A DNA stretch of 64,000 bases, from contig NZ_FWFF01000020.1 of NCBI RefSeq assembly GCF_900163715.1, positions 247,872 to 311,871 on the forward strand. Reading direction: 5' to 3'. The notes beneath the pieces are model-generated. The model saw only the letters and a program-made list of their open reading frames with translations, was not told where the DNA came from and did no database searches. Source of the stretch: Brevibacterium yomogidense (GTDB taxonomy: Bacteria > Actinomycetota > Actinomycetes > Actinomycetales > Brevibacteriaceae). This document shows positions 8,944 to 16,855 of this stretch, piece after piece. The stretch's first letter is position 1, and the number at the start of each line of letters is the position of its first letter. A program made the position numbers and the translations under genes.

Positions 8944-9489
8944 GCATTTTCCGTTTCTGCCTGATGGTCGAATAGATGCATTGATCTACCGTGCTATTTC
9001 CCGGCTTCGCGATTCGAACCGGTCTCTCTGAAACTCGTGCCGCGGCTGATCCCGTCGCGCGGAGCAACCAATCCGACTGATAGCAATACACCGCCATCAC
9101 GCTCGTCGGATCAACTTCCTCCTTGTCAGCTCGACCCGATGTGCCGCACTGCTTTGTGCTGCCCGAGCGGGACAACGTGGGTGCCGTGATGAGCACCACA
9201 GCCATTTTTGGCCACTACCGACCATTATGTCAAGAGCGGGTGCCGGTTCTTCCTCGGGAGGGCCGGCACCCCTTTTTGCTCGGCAGGTCCGCCGGTGGCG
9301 CGGGTGCGGTTCTTTATCCCCTCGGGGGGGAGGTCGGACGCGGCTGCGAAGATGGTGCACCGGGCCGGGACGGCTGCAAGGGACGCTGCGCTCTGAAGCC
9401 ATTGCCCCGTTACCGTGTTCGTCGCCCCGGTACTTCTACAGGAATGAGGTTGCTGGCCTGTCGGGCCCGGCATGACTGTTGCCCCCAGT
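8944..9489. other. Non-coding region between the binding protein and the IS element
   Basis: About 545 bp without a gene I can defend. It probably contains the promoter of the minus-strand lipoprotein and a factor-independent terminator on the plus strand at 9238-9277. On the minus strand TTGACA occurs just left of that hairpin, but no matching -10 box is clear. The segment nearest the IS does not continue the interrupted ATPase gene found on the other side. Confidence 0.5.
9238..9277 (+). terminator. Hairpin followed by a T-run
   Basis: GGGTGCCGG (9238-9246) pairs perfectly with CCGGCACCC (9263-9271), and TTTTT follows at 9273-9277. This is a textbook factor-independent terminator for a plus-strand transcript. 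No plus-strand gene is recognised immediately upstream, so either a small RNA or a lost gene once ended here. Confidence 0.65.
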
Positions 9490-9548
9490 GGGTCTGCTGA
9501 AGGTTCGGTTGACTTCACGACTGGTTTGGAACCAGGAAGGATGAAGTC

Positions 9549-9849
9549 ATGCCGAAGATCTATACCGAGGAGTTCAAGCAGACCGCGCTGGATCTCATTG
9601 CCGGTGGGATGACGCAGATGCAGGTCTGTGCCGATCTCGGGGTCTCGAAGTCAGCGCTGCAGGCGTGGGTGAGGGGCTCCCGTCTCCACGAGCACGGAAT
9701 CCAGCCTACGCGGGACCCGGACGAGAACCGCGCAGTCCGCGGCGCTGCGGCGTATCCGTGAGCTCGAACGCGAGAACAAGGTGCTCCGTGAGGCCGTAGC
9801 GTATCTCTCGCAGGCGAATCTGAAGCTGGGCGGCTCGTCCCCAAAATGA
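9549..9849 (+). pseudogene. IS3-family orfA, frameshifted
   Basis: The frame from 9549 encodes the helix-turn-helix part of an IS3 orfA (YTEEFKQTALDLIAGGMTQ and GVSKSALQAWV), then runs out of frame near 9720 and stops at 9761. The expected leucine-zipper half (LRRIRELERENKVLREA, YLSQANLKL) continues in another frame to the stop at 9847-9849, where it overlaps the orfB start. A single indel around 9700-9725 explains both. The site is not the slippery sequence normally placed near the end of orfA, so I read it as mutation, not programmed frameshifting. Confidence 0.8.
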
Positions 9850-10655
9850 TGTACCCGCTGGTCCGTGACTTTGCCGCCGCCGGAGTGCCGGTGGCGGTGA
9901 CCTGTCGGGTATTGGGCTCGAAGCAGGCCTTCTACGCATGGTACGCGCATCCCGTCTCGGACCGGGACTGGGACGAAGCGCACCTGCTCAACGCCGCCTA
10001 CGACATCCACGCCGATGATCTCGAGTTCGGCCACCGCTTCATCGCGGATGAGCTTCAGGTCGCCGGTCACCGGGCCTCACAGCGGCGCGTATGGCGTCTG
10101 TGCTCCCAGCAGCGCCTGTTCTCTCAGACGGTGAGGAAGGCCAGGAAGAACGGCAAGAAGCCTGGCCCGCCGGTCTGTGATGACCGCGTCGAGCGGGACT
10201 TCACCGCCGAGGGTGTCAATGAGTTGTGGTTGACGGATATCACGGAACATCGCACGCGTGAAGGGAAGATCTACCTCTGCGCGGTTAAAGACGTCTACAG
10301 CAACCGGATCGTCGGTTACGCCCTCGATTCCAGGATGAAGTCCCGCTTGGCTGTGGCGGCGCTCAATGACGCGGTGGCCCGTCGTGGCGGGGTTTCCAGG
10401 GTGGCTGGGTGCGTGGTCCACTCCGATCGCGGCAGCCAGTTCAGATCTCGGAGATTCCAGCTGGCGTTCTTCGCGAACTTGCAGAACAACGTGCTCGACC
10501 GACGCACGTGGGGCACGCGCGACGAGTTGCGGGCAACGATCATTCACTGGATCGAGCGGACCTACCATCGCCGTCGACGAAAGCGGCGGCTGGGCAAACT
10601 GACCCCGGTCGAATACGAGACTGTTAACCACGATGCCGTCGCTCTGGCGGCATAA
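9846..10655 (+). pseudogene. IS3-family orfB transposase lacking the catalytic Glu segment
   Basis: These 269 residues form an rve/DDE integrase-like orfB. The first Asp is in LWLTDITEH and the second in VVHSDRGSQF. In intact relatives about 28 residues separate RSRxF from SFFxxLQxNVLDRR, and they include the catalytic Glu of the DDE triad. Here RSRRF is joined directly to QLAFFANLQNNVLDRR (junction near 10,455-10,463), so that block is missing in frame. The reading frame survives but the enzyme should be dead. The ATG start overlaps the end of the orfA second frame. Confidence 0.8.
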
Positions 10656-10668
10656 ACCCCGGAGTCAA

Positions 10669-11043
10669 CTAAACCTTCAGCAGACCCTTCGACTTCGACA
10701 AGGTGGCGGAGTCCAACGGTTCGAGGACTTCAGGCAGACGCGCCTCCGTGAGCTGACGGGCGAATCCTTTCGAGGCTGAGGCATGGATGCTCACCCACCC
10801 ACGCGACGCCGCGATGTCGTGATGGACGTTCAGCATCACCGACGCGCCGACGCCACGCTGGCCAGTCACGAACGTGGCTCGCCCCTTCGAACCCGGACCG
10901 TTATCGAGGGCATACGCTAAGTCATTGACCTCCTGCTGCCTGCCCACCAGCGCGGGCGGTGTCGACCCGAACGTCGGCGTAAACGGAGAACGACGAAACT
11001 CATCGTCAGGCGGTGGAGGGATCGAGACCGTCGTGCGCTTCAC
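10669..11043 (-). pseudogene. N-terminal fragment of an AAA-type ATPase, cut by the IS element
   Basis: These 124 codons match the start of the ATPase at 16,430: both have FxPTxGxxPPxLVGR-like text, then TGxRGVG and a GWxxIxAxAxxGF stretch. The host-derived part ends at about 10,688 and the last codons and stop (10,669-10,671) lie in the IS inverted repeat. The P-loop reads GQRGVGAS, with Ala in place of the Walker A lysine. The remainder of the gene is not found left of the IS, so insertion was followed by deletion or rearrangement. Confidence 0.75.
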
Positions 11044-11137
11044 CTCACCAAAGTAGAGAAGGTTAGAATCTGCTATAGACTGTTATATGACCTTAGTTGG
11101 GCGTTGACCTGTCGGTATTCTGAACCCGAATCCGCCA

Positions 11138-11650
11138 CTAGCGCTCACGGTCCGGCAATTCCGCCTCCGCAGCCAACTCTTCATAGTCGGCATCCCGGGC
11201 GATTTCCGGAGCGGACTCGTAAACCTCTACCAATCCCGCACTCAGCAGTGCCCCACTCACGTCCTGACCGTCCGCCTCGACGTAGGCCAGCGTGCGGCCG
11301 TAGGGATCAGGCTCCAACTGAGATGGATCAGTGACGATGACGACGTCAGCGTCGGCCGTCAGCATTTCTGTGAGTGCGGTCGCCTCGTCCGCGCACCTCT
11401 CCCCCGGCAGTCCGTCACGGGCGACCTCCGGGCTATCGATCCCGAGGATTCGCACTCGATCCTCGTAGCCGTCGCGGTCCACGAGGATCGTGTCTCCGTC
11501 AATCACGCGCAGGATCTCGACCGCCTCGTCTGCGCTTTCCCTGGGGTGCGCTGTCGTCTGGCATGGCAATGCGTCCAGCCCTCCGGCGACGAACACGCCC
11601 AGCGGCACCGCGTACACTATTCCAGCCACGAGGATCCACGCGCGCTTCAC
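11138..11650 (-). CDS. Thermonuclease-family (SNase-like) exported protein
   Basis: These 170 residues have a hydrophobic N-terminal segment (residues 4-24; signal or anchor) and a staphylococcal-nuclease-like domain: VIDGDTILVD, VRILGIDSPEV, CADEATALTEML, DPYGRTLAYV and LLSAGLVEVY. The Asp, Arg and Glu-type positions around IDGDT, VRILGID and DPYGR suggest an active Ca-dependent nuclease. The GTG start at 11,650 overlaps by four bases the stop of the preceding glutaredoxin-like frame, placing it at the end of the parA operon. Similar nucleases are frequent on actinobacterial plasmids. Confidence 0.8.
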   Translation of the reverse strand: MKRAWILVAGIVYAVPLGVFVAGGLDALPCQTTAHPRESADEAVEILRVIDGDTILVDRDGYEDRVRILGIDSPEVARDGLPGERCADEATALTEMLTADADVVIVTDPSQLEPDPYGRTLAYVEADGQDVSGALLSAGLVEVYESAPEIARDADYEELAAEAELPDRER

Positions 11651-11873
11651 TGTGGGCGTCCGTTCATCCGAGAGGAGAGGCCGCCGGTTCCGTCAGGCCG
11701 GAAAGCCGCCCAAGCGTCGAACCCTTCCGTCGTTGTCTCCCCACCATCACCACGATGGGTGCACCACGGGAATCGTTCTCCAGCGCCCACGCCAAAGCCT
11801 CCTCGCTCGCTTTCGTTGTCGTGCGGCACTGCTGGCACTGCGGCTTCGCCAGTATCGCCACTGACCCTGCCAC
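11647..11873 (-). pseudogene. Glutaredoxin/NrdH-like gene with a frameshift
   Basis: One frame starting at 11,873 gives AILAKPQCQQCRTTTKA and then EALAWALENDSRGAPIVVMV. A second frame gives EGFDAWAAFRPDGTGGL and ends at 11,647. Read together they carry three marks of NrdH/glutaredoxin proteins: KPxCxxC, APxVV and W-x-x-FRPD. Neither frame alone has all three, so an indel near 11,735-11,745 has split the gene; the spacing between the first two marks also looks shortened. The second frame overlaps the nuclease start by four bases, supporting an original operon. Identification is by motif only. Confidence 0.5.
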
Positions 11874-11932
11874 AGCCGCATTCTGGGCTCAATCCCGCCA
11901 CAGCCGCTTTGCCGTCACGACGGCATGGCGGC

Positions 11933-12190
11933 TTACGCCCGCTGGCTGTCGTGTTCCGCAACCATCTGCTCCACTGCCGCGACCACCAGCTCCTGAATCG
12001 AACGCTCGTCCACGACCGCCTTAATCTTGAGCCTCCTGTGCAGCTCGTTAGGGAGTCGCACCGAAAGTTTTGTCACTCCTTCCGTAACGGGAGCCTCCTT
12101 CACGAAAGTCGGACGCGGTTTCGCGTCCTCCTACTGCTCCTTGCGGCGCTTCAGGGTGGCGTTCAACGATGGTGACTTCTTGGCGGTCAT
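11933..12190 (-). pseudogene. Ribbon-helix-helix partition protein gene with an internal amber stop
   Basis: The ATG at 12,190 overlaps the parA stop by four bases. The frame reads [19 protein letters not shown], then TAG at 12,131-12,133, and stays open in the same phase for 65 more codons with GVTKLSVRLPNELHRRLKIK and ELVVAAVEQMV. That second part is a ribbon-helix-helix domain of the type that partners small ParA proteins. The stop removes it from the coupled start; a GTG at 12,101-12,103 could restart a 56-residue protein holding the whole DNA-binding domain, but no ribosome site precedes it. Confidence 0.75.
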
Positions 12191-12774
12191 GCCAGTACCT
12201 CCTTGCTCTCAGTAAGAACGCGGTCGTAGTTGAGCAGGTCAGCCGCTATTGGGCCATTCGCGGACCGAGCCAGAACAGAGCGACGGTGAATGAGCGCAGC
12301 GAAGAGCGGCACGTCCTCCGCCGTGCGAAGCGCGGTCAACGTCTCCCACGAGAGATCCTCACCCTTGGCGAAACGGGTGAGCAGCACAACCGCAGGCGCA
12401 CCGTGCGCCACCCCATCGAGAGTGGCCCACGTACGACTCACGTCCATAGCACTAGGAGTGACAGGCGCGATCACAAGGTCGGCCGCATCCACGGCGGCAC
12501 GGATCGTGTCAGCCCCGCCAGGAGGGGTGTCTATGACTACGTGACCATCGCTGGGTGTCAGATTGCCCAGCGTCCGCAGATTCGCCGACTGGACCGAGAA
12601 CGGCAACGGGGCGCCCAGTGCATCTGCCAAGTCTGCCCATTCGCTGGCGCTTCCCTGCGGGTCCGCGTCGAGCACTGTCACTGTCTCACCGGTTCGAGCG
12701 AGAGCAGTAGCCAGATAAATCGCGGTGGTCGTCTTCCCCACACCGCCCTTCACGTTTGCAATCGCAAGTTTCAT
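12187..12774 (-). CDS. parA: ParA-family partition ATPase
   Basis: This 195-residue small ParA/MinD-type ATPase has the deviant Walker [11 protein letters not shown] at residues 8-17, [13 protein letters not shown] for switch I and VVIDTPPG for Walker B. It lacks an N-terminal DNA-binding domain, as in plasmid type Ib ParA proteins. The start is the ATG at 12,772-12,774, at [11 protein letters not shown]; the longer upstream frame runs through a GC-rich repeat region and is not protein-like. It leads an operon with four-base overlaps to the ribbon-helix-helix partner. It would segregate a plasmid or maintain an integrative element, if the partner is still made. Confidence 0.85.
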   Translation of the reverse strand: MKLAIANVKGGVGKTTTAIYLATALARTGETVTVLDADPQGSASEWADLADALGAPLPFSVQSANLRTLGNLTPSDGHVVIDTPPGGADTIRAAVDAADLVIAPVTPSAMDVSRTWATLDGVAHGAPAVVLLTRFAKGEDLSWETLTALRTAEDVPLFAALIHRRSVLARSANGPIAADLLNYDRVLTESKEVLA

Positions 12775-12783
12775 GCCTTGAGT

Positions 12784-12902
12784 ATGCCGCCGCGCTGCCA
12801 CCGCGGCATGACGCCATGCCGCCATGCCGCGGCACCGTGGTGCCGCTTCGCCGTCTTGCCTCTTGCCCGCTTTGCCGCACCGCCTTGTCTGCGGCATGCC
12901 GT
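12784..12902. repeat. Cluster of ATGCCGC / GCGGCAT repeats upstream of parA (possible centromere)
   Basis: The 7-mer ATGCCGC occurs at 12,784, 12,816 and 12,824, and its complement GCGGCAT at 12,803 and 12,891, within 114 bp directly upstream of parA. Related GC palindromes (GCCGCGGC, GGCACCGTGGTGCC) lie between them. Plasmid partition operons of this type carry their centromere or operator as short repeats just upstream of parA, bound by the ribbon-helix-helix partner. Function is inferred. Confidence 0.5.
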
Positions 12903-13018
12903 GGCGCCGCCACACTCGCAGCACGTTCACGCCGACCGGTTTCAGGCCGCAGCGGACGGCCAATACTGATCCGCTGAAGCTGCTCGGCCCACTCATACCG
13001 ATATGCGAAGATGCGAGA

Positions 13019-13429
13019 ATGAAGAAAACTGGTCATGCGCCTCTAAAGTGGGGCGCTTTCGGGGTAGTCGGGGGATATGCTCTTGCGTTCCTCGGAGGCA
13101 GCGTTCTGCTGGGAGCATTGACGACGGTCGGCGCGCTGATCTCGATAGCGGGTCTCGTCGCGTGGATCGTTGGACTGATCCAGCGAATCGCGTACAACCG
13201 GTCCGCGGAGGAGGCCCTTCCTTTCACCGTTGGGGAGAAAATTTCCCTCATCGGTGGAGCGGTAGCCCTGCTGGGCATCCTGATCGTGAACGGCAGCGAG
13301 GGCACTGATGCAGCAGTTGCTGGTCAGATCATTGGGATCGCTGGACTCGTAGCCCTACTAGGTGGCTTTGTTTGGCACCTCATGACCGAGCGAAGAGGCC
13401 AGAATAAGGGCGCGTCGCAGATCATATGA
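13019..13429 (+). CDS. Small hypothetical membrane protein
   Basis: These 136 residues have about four hydrophobic segments (near residues 12-30, 33-55, 78-95 and 105-125) separated by short loops, and a basic C-terminal tail. I do not recognise a family. The start is the ATG at 13,019 ([12 protein letters not shown]), which gives a positively charged N-terminus; the longer frame upstream crosses the parA repeat region. It is transcribed away from parA, so the promoter must lie in or near the repeats. Confidence 0.6.
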   Translation: MKKTGHAPLKWGAFGVVGGYALAFLGGSVLLGALTTVGALISIAGLVAWIVGLIQRIAYNRSAEEALPFTVGEKISLIGGAVALLGILIVNGSEGTDAAVAGQIIGIAGLVALLGGFVWHLMTERRGQNKGASQII

Positions 13430-13872
13430 GGGCCAGCTTGTCGTGCTGGCGGACGAAGTCCAGCCGATGCTTGTTCACCGAGGCAATCGGCCGGCAAGGG
13501 CGCTCTCAATGCACGCGACCCACCAGCGCTCAATAAACGTCTGCTGCCCGAGTGACCAGCGGGAGAGGCATGGCGAGAAGTCTTCCGGTAACCGGGGAAA
13601 GTCTCTTCAATTAGGTGGAGCCGAAGCTTGAGGGTGCCCGCTGCTCGACAGCTCCCGCGGTCTCCGCCAACTCGTCATTGAAGTAGATGCACAACATGTC
13701 ATCTTCTTCTGCAATAGAGCTGCCGATCGGCCCAGATGCGTCCCGCGGTCGAGTGAGCCACAATCGGTCGATTCTGACTCCGGGTGGTCCCAGTGCGTCA
13801 GGATGGTTCGCCGAGCCCGCCAGGGCTGTCAGTGCTTCCTGCCATTGTGTCAGTAACGAGAGGGAGGAACCC
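13430..13872. other. Intergenic region upstream of the CHAT gene
   Basis: About 440 bp with no gene I can support. A short minus-strand frame that stops at 13,422 could be the tail of a lost gene, but I cannot name it. The last bases carry AGGGAGGAA, the ribosome site of the CHAT gene. Confidence 0.4.
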
Positions 13873-15015
13873 ATGGCACGCAGTGACCAACTTAGACGAG
13901 AGATCGCCAGTCTGGAAGCAAAGGTGGCGGGATACCAGAAGGAACAGACAAGGGCACAGAAGACGGCAGACGGCGCGGTGGCAGCGACTCGCAAGAAACG
14001 GGACGAGGCCGGAAGCACCAAGAGCGACTCGACGCGCCGCATGGCGCGGTCCACCGCCGAGCGCAAGGCGAAGGAAGCCACGACCGCGAGCAACAAGGTT
14101 GCCGAGCTGGGGCGCAAGATCGCGGAGGCGAACAAGTCGGTGGGCACCAAGCGGACTTCGCTTCGAAGCGCCGAGGAGAGCGAACAGCGCGCCCAGGACC
14201 GCGAGGTCCAGCGTCGGCGGCAGAAGGAGCGAAGTCAGCAGCGCACACGAGACCAGCAGGACCAGCGTCGCCGTCAGAAGGAGAAGAGCCACGCTCGGGA
14301 AGTAGCCAGGCTGAGCCGACCTCCCACGCAGGTTCGCTACGTCGAGGTGCAGCCACCCACACCCGAACCGCTGCGAATCCTGTACCTGACCGCTAACCCA
14401 CACGCCGTTGAAACGACCATGCAGCACCCGGACGGTTCCGTCGAGACGAACGGCGTCTGGCTGCGCGTGGGCCAGGAGGTACGCCAGGTTAAACAGTCGC
14501 TTCGGGCCGCGAACTTCCGTGATCAGGTGACCGTCGAGCATCTCCCTGCGGCCACAGGCGAGGACCTGATCGACGGCCTGAACAACCACCGGCCACACGT
14601 GGTTCACTTCTCCGGCCACGCCTCTTCATGGGGCGTCCTGCTGGAGGACGACGAAGGTTCACTGGAAGGGGCGGGAGTGGATTTCGGCCTGCTGGGCCGG
14701 ATCCTCGGCGCTACGGATGACCCGCCCCGGCTCGTCGTCCTCAACGCCTGCGAGAGCCTGGAGGGTGCTGAGGACCTTCTCCATACGGTGCCGACCGTCA
14801 TCGGCATGTCGGAGTCGATCACGGACCTGGCCGCCGTGAACTTCGGGGCCAAGTTCTACGCAGCCATCGCCTCAGCGCAGTCCGTCGCCTCGGCGGTCGA
14901 GCAAGCGAGGGTGGCAATGCAGATGGCGACGCCGGAGGACTCCGACCTGCCCGAGATTCGCACACGGGACGGCGTGGATGCAGCATCGCTTGTACTGGTA
15001 ACGCCACCGGCCTGA
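13873..15015 (+). CDS. Coiled-coil protein with C-terminal CHAT (caspase-like) protease domain
   Basis: These 380 residues have two parts. Residues 1 to about 160 are highly charged (Glu, Lys, Arg, Gln, Ala), predict as long coiled coil and carry Gln/Arg-rich stretches. From about residue 168 (PLRILYLTANP) to the end is a CHAT domain with the catalytic His in VVHFSGHAS (His249) and the catalytic Cys in LVVLNACES (Cys293), as in separase/caspase-like peptidases. I start at the ATG at 13,873 because AGGGAGGAAC precedes it; a frame from 13,687 has no coding character upstream. CHAT proteases include effectors of bacterial immunity and cell death. No substrate or activator is encoded next to it apart from the damaged ATPases nearby. 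Confidence 0.8.
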   Translation: MARSDQLRREIASLEAKVAGYQKEQTRAQKTADGAVAATRKKRDEAGSTKSDSTRRMARSTAERKAKEATTASNKVAELGRKIAEANKSVGTKRTSLRSAEESEQRAQDREVQRRRQKERSQQRTRDQQDQRRRQKEKSHAREVARLSRPPTQVRYVEVQPPTPEPLRILYLTANPHAVETTMQHPDGSVETNGVWLRVGQEVRQVKQSLRAANFRDQVTVEHLPAATGEDLIDGLNNHRPHVVHFSGHASSWGVLLEDDEGSLEGAGVDFGLLGRILGATDDPPRLVVLNACESLEGAEDLLHTVPTVIGMSESITDLAAVNFGAKFYAAIASAQSVASAVEQARVAMQMATPEDSDLPEIRTRDGVDAASLVLVTPPA

Positions 15016-15330
15016 GGCCGTCGACGGGGAGAGTCGTTCGTGTGTCTGTCGATCCCCGCGGAGGAGGATACCCGGCGGCTGGGGCACGGTGCCGTCGTGC
15101 GGGAGCATCCCGATCGAGGGATCGGCTTACGGAACGTGTCAGTGCAGCCCCGCCCGCATCGTTCGGGAGCGGAGACCGCCACGGAGCATCGACAGAACAC
15201 CGCCATCTACCGGCGAAAGTCACAGCCAATCTTCACGCCACCGACGGATGAACCCCGAACACGGCCGGAGAAATGACCACGCGCGAGCTCGAGAAGAGAG
15301 TTGTGGCGTGCCGCATGGCAGTCCACCGGA
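15016..15330. other. Intergenic region between convergent CHAT and ATPase genes
   Basis: About 315 bp. I see no gene and no convincing hairpin. Confidence 0.4.
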
Positions 15331-16430
15331 TCAGGTGCGCAGGTGGTCGCGGAGGCTGGGAATGGCGAAATCGATCAGACTGTGGCCTGCTGATTCGATC
15401 AAACCTGCGTCGATGAGGCGAGCGCGGTAGTTGCCGATGGTATTGCGGGCATCGCCCAGGCGCCGGCCAATGTCGGCGGTTCTTGAGGGTCCGTCGTCTT
15501 CGGCCATAGCGCGGAGGAATTCCAGGTCTTTGGGGGGGGAGAGACTGCAGCCAAGGCCGCACCGATAACCATGCGGGTATTACGGCGGCGGGCGGCAGAT
15601 ATGGCTAGGTGCACCTGCTCACCCTCCAGGGGCCCGGGCACGGTCTCGGCGACCTGCCACAGATGGTAGCCGACAAGCTGGATCAGAAAGGGATAGCCAC
15701 CGGTAGCCTCGGCCGCGGTGCGTAACAGGCCTGAAGCAACCGGGGTCGACAGGGCCGCGAAGACCTCCGCGTAGGACGCTTCGACCTCGTCGACTGCCGC
15801 AGCGTGGAGATCAATACGGTCGGCCCGACGCAAGAAGGTGGCTACACTCTCGTCGAGCAGATCCGAGACAGCGGCTGGTAGACCGGCGAACACCAGAGCC
15901 ACCGGCAGCTCAGCGCGGATGAAATGTTGGACTGCGGCCGCCAGCTGGGCCAGCTCGTCCCGGTCGACACCGTGGATCTCATCCAGGGTGATAGCCAACC
16001 CGGTCCTCTGAGCATCCAGCAGCCGCAGCAATTCTTCGCCTAGCTGGCGCCAGCTAGTCTGCTGATCCGGGGGCAGTTCGGTATCTACCGAGAACCCGGC
16101 GACCCCAAGGCCGGTGATCCGCCGTGTGGGTGGCCCGGAGCCGAGCTGATCGACTAGCGGATACATGGCCTGACCAATTCGGCCGAGGAACCCGCGAGTG
16201 GCGGTCTCGGAGATCACCGCCCACCCGGCACGGCGTGCTTCGTCCTCGGCTTCACCGAGCATGACAGTCGTGCCCACTCCTCGTGCGCCGGTAAAGATCG
16301 TCAATAGGCCAGGGGCGCCGGCGCGAATCTGAAGCCCATATGAGAACTCATCCAACAACCCTGCTCGGCCCACCAATAGTGGTGACTCGGCGCCGGCGGT
16401 CGGCCGGAACGGGTTCAGCGGTGTAGGCAT
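15331..16430 (-). pseudogene. AAA-type ATPase with C-terminal winged helix, frameshifted at a G8 tract
   Basis: The frame from 16,430 encodes an ATPase of the Orc1/AAA_16-like group: LLVGRAGLLDEF, P-loop-like TGARGVGTT (residues 47-55), Walker B ITLDEIHGVD, sensor region FAGLP and EATGGYPFLIQLVGYHLW. After about residue 295 the frame crosses a run of eight G (15,532-15,539; C8 on the coding strand), and the open frame ends at 15,399 with unrelated residues. In another phase the text resumes as LEFLRAMAEDDGPSRTADIG and RLIDAGLIE, a typical winged-helix tail, ending at 15,331. Nine or six C residues would restore it. The Walker A lysine is Thr. It may be phase-variable, broken, or a sequencing error. 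Confidence 0.7.
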
Positions 16431-16442
16431 CTCACCCTTTCA

Positions 16443-16479
16443 GTGAACACATGTGTACCTTGTGTACAAAGGTGTTCAC
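16443..16479. promoter_or_regulatory. Inverted repeat GTGAACAC...GTGTTCAC upstream of the ATPase gene
   Basis: GTGAACAC (16,443-16,450) and GTGTTCAC (16,472-16,479) are perfect inverted repeats whose centres lie 29 bp apart. Between them TGTGTAC occurs twice. The array is 13 bp upstream of the ATPase start, so it could be an operator, perhaps for autoregulation by the winged-helix tail. Confidence 0.45.
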
Positions 16480-16639
16480 CGAACATCGCCTTCTCGGGAT
16501 GGAGCGCACGGAGTGCACCATAAACGTTCACTTCTGAGCCGGTCAGGAACGTCTATGTCGCAACGCCACGGCTGCGTAGGTACATGAAGAACACCTGATC
16601 GATGACGTGCGAGCGTCGCATGACGCGTGCGAATTGAGG

Positions 16640-16830
16640 CTGGACATGGACCCGTCCGTGGTCTGCGGGTATGCGAGCCGGGACGGCGATTCTGCTTTCG
16701 AACGGGAACGCCGACGGGACTACGCCCTCAGGAACGCCGGATTCCGGATCTTCCAGCTGACGTGGAAAGACCTGTTCTCACCCAGGCCGCTCCTGGCAAT
16801 CAAACGGTTCGTCACGAGTCAGCACTCGTC
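16640..16830 (+). pseudogene. C-terminal remnant of a nuclease-like (DUF559-type) protein
   Basis: The plus frame gives FERERRRDYALRNAGFRIFQLTWKDL followed by a short helical end. An R-x-R-x-x-x-L-x-x-x-G-[FY]-x-[VI]-x-[RQ]-x-[TW] pattern of this kind is usual at the C-terminus of DUF559/VSR-like endonuclease-fold domains found in AbiEi-like and mobile-element proteins. The upstream catalytic part is absent from any frame nearby, so this looks like a 3' fragment. It marks the right end of the accessory region. Boundaries are approximate. Confidence 0.45.
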
Positions 16831-16855
16831 GGCATGGTCCCCCATTGACGGGCCC

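Larger units (their letters stand above)
9490..10687 (+). mobile_element. IS3-family insertion sequence, degenerate
   Basis: The terminal inverted repeats are 9490-9516 (starting GGGTCTGCTGAAGGTT) and the complement of 10661-10687, matching at 24 of 27 positions. Inside are two overlapping transposase frames of IS3 type. Both are damaged: a frameshift in orfA and an in-frame loss in orfB that removes the catalytic Glu region. The element is therefore probably immobile. The flanks (CAGT on the left, TTCG on the right) show no target duplication. It interrupts the minus-strand ATPase gene that starts at 11,043. Confidence 0.85.

Noticed and set aside
8990..9060. tRNA-like GGTTCGAATC on the minus strand near 9,009
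   Set aside because: The T-arm-like text has no matching acceptor, D-arm or anticodon arm around it.
9549..9849. Programmed frameshift in orfA of the IS element
   Set aside because: The break is in the middle of orfA, not at the orfA/orfB overlap, and no A-rich slippery site is present there.
13324..13631. Small genes on either strand between the membrane protein and the CHAT gene
   Set aside because: Open frames exist but show no ribosome sites or recognisable composition, and they overlap each other.
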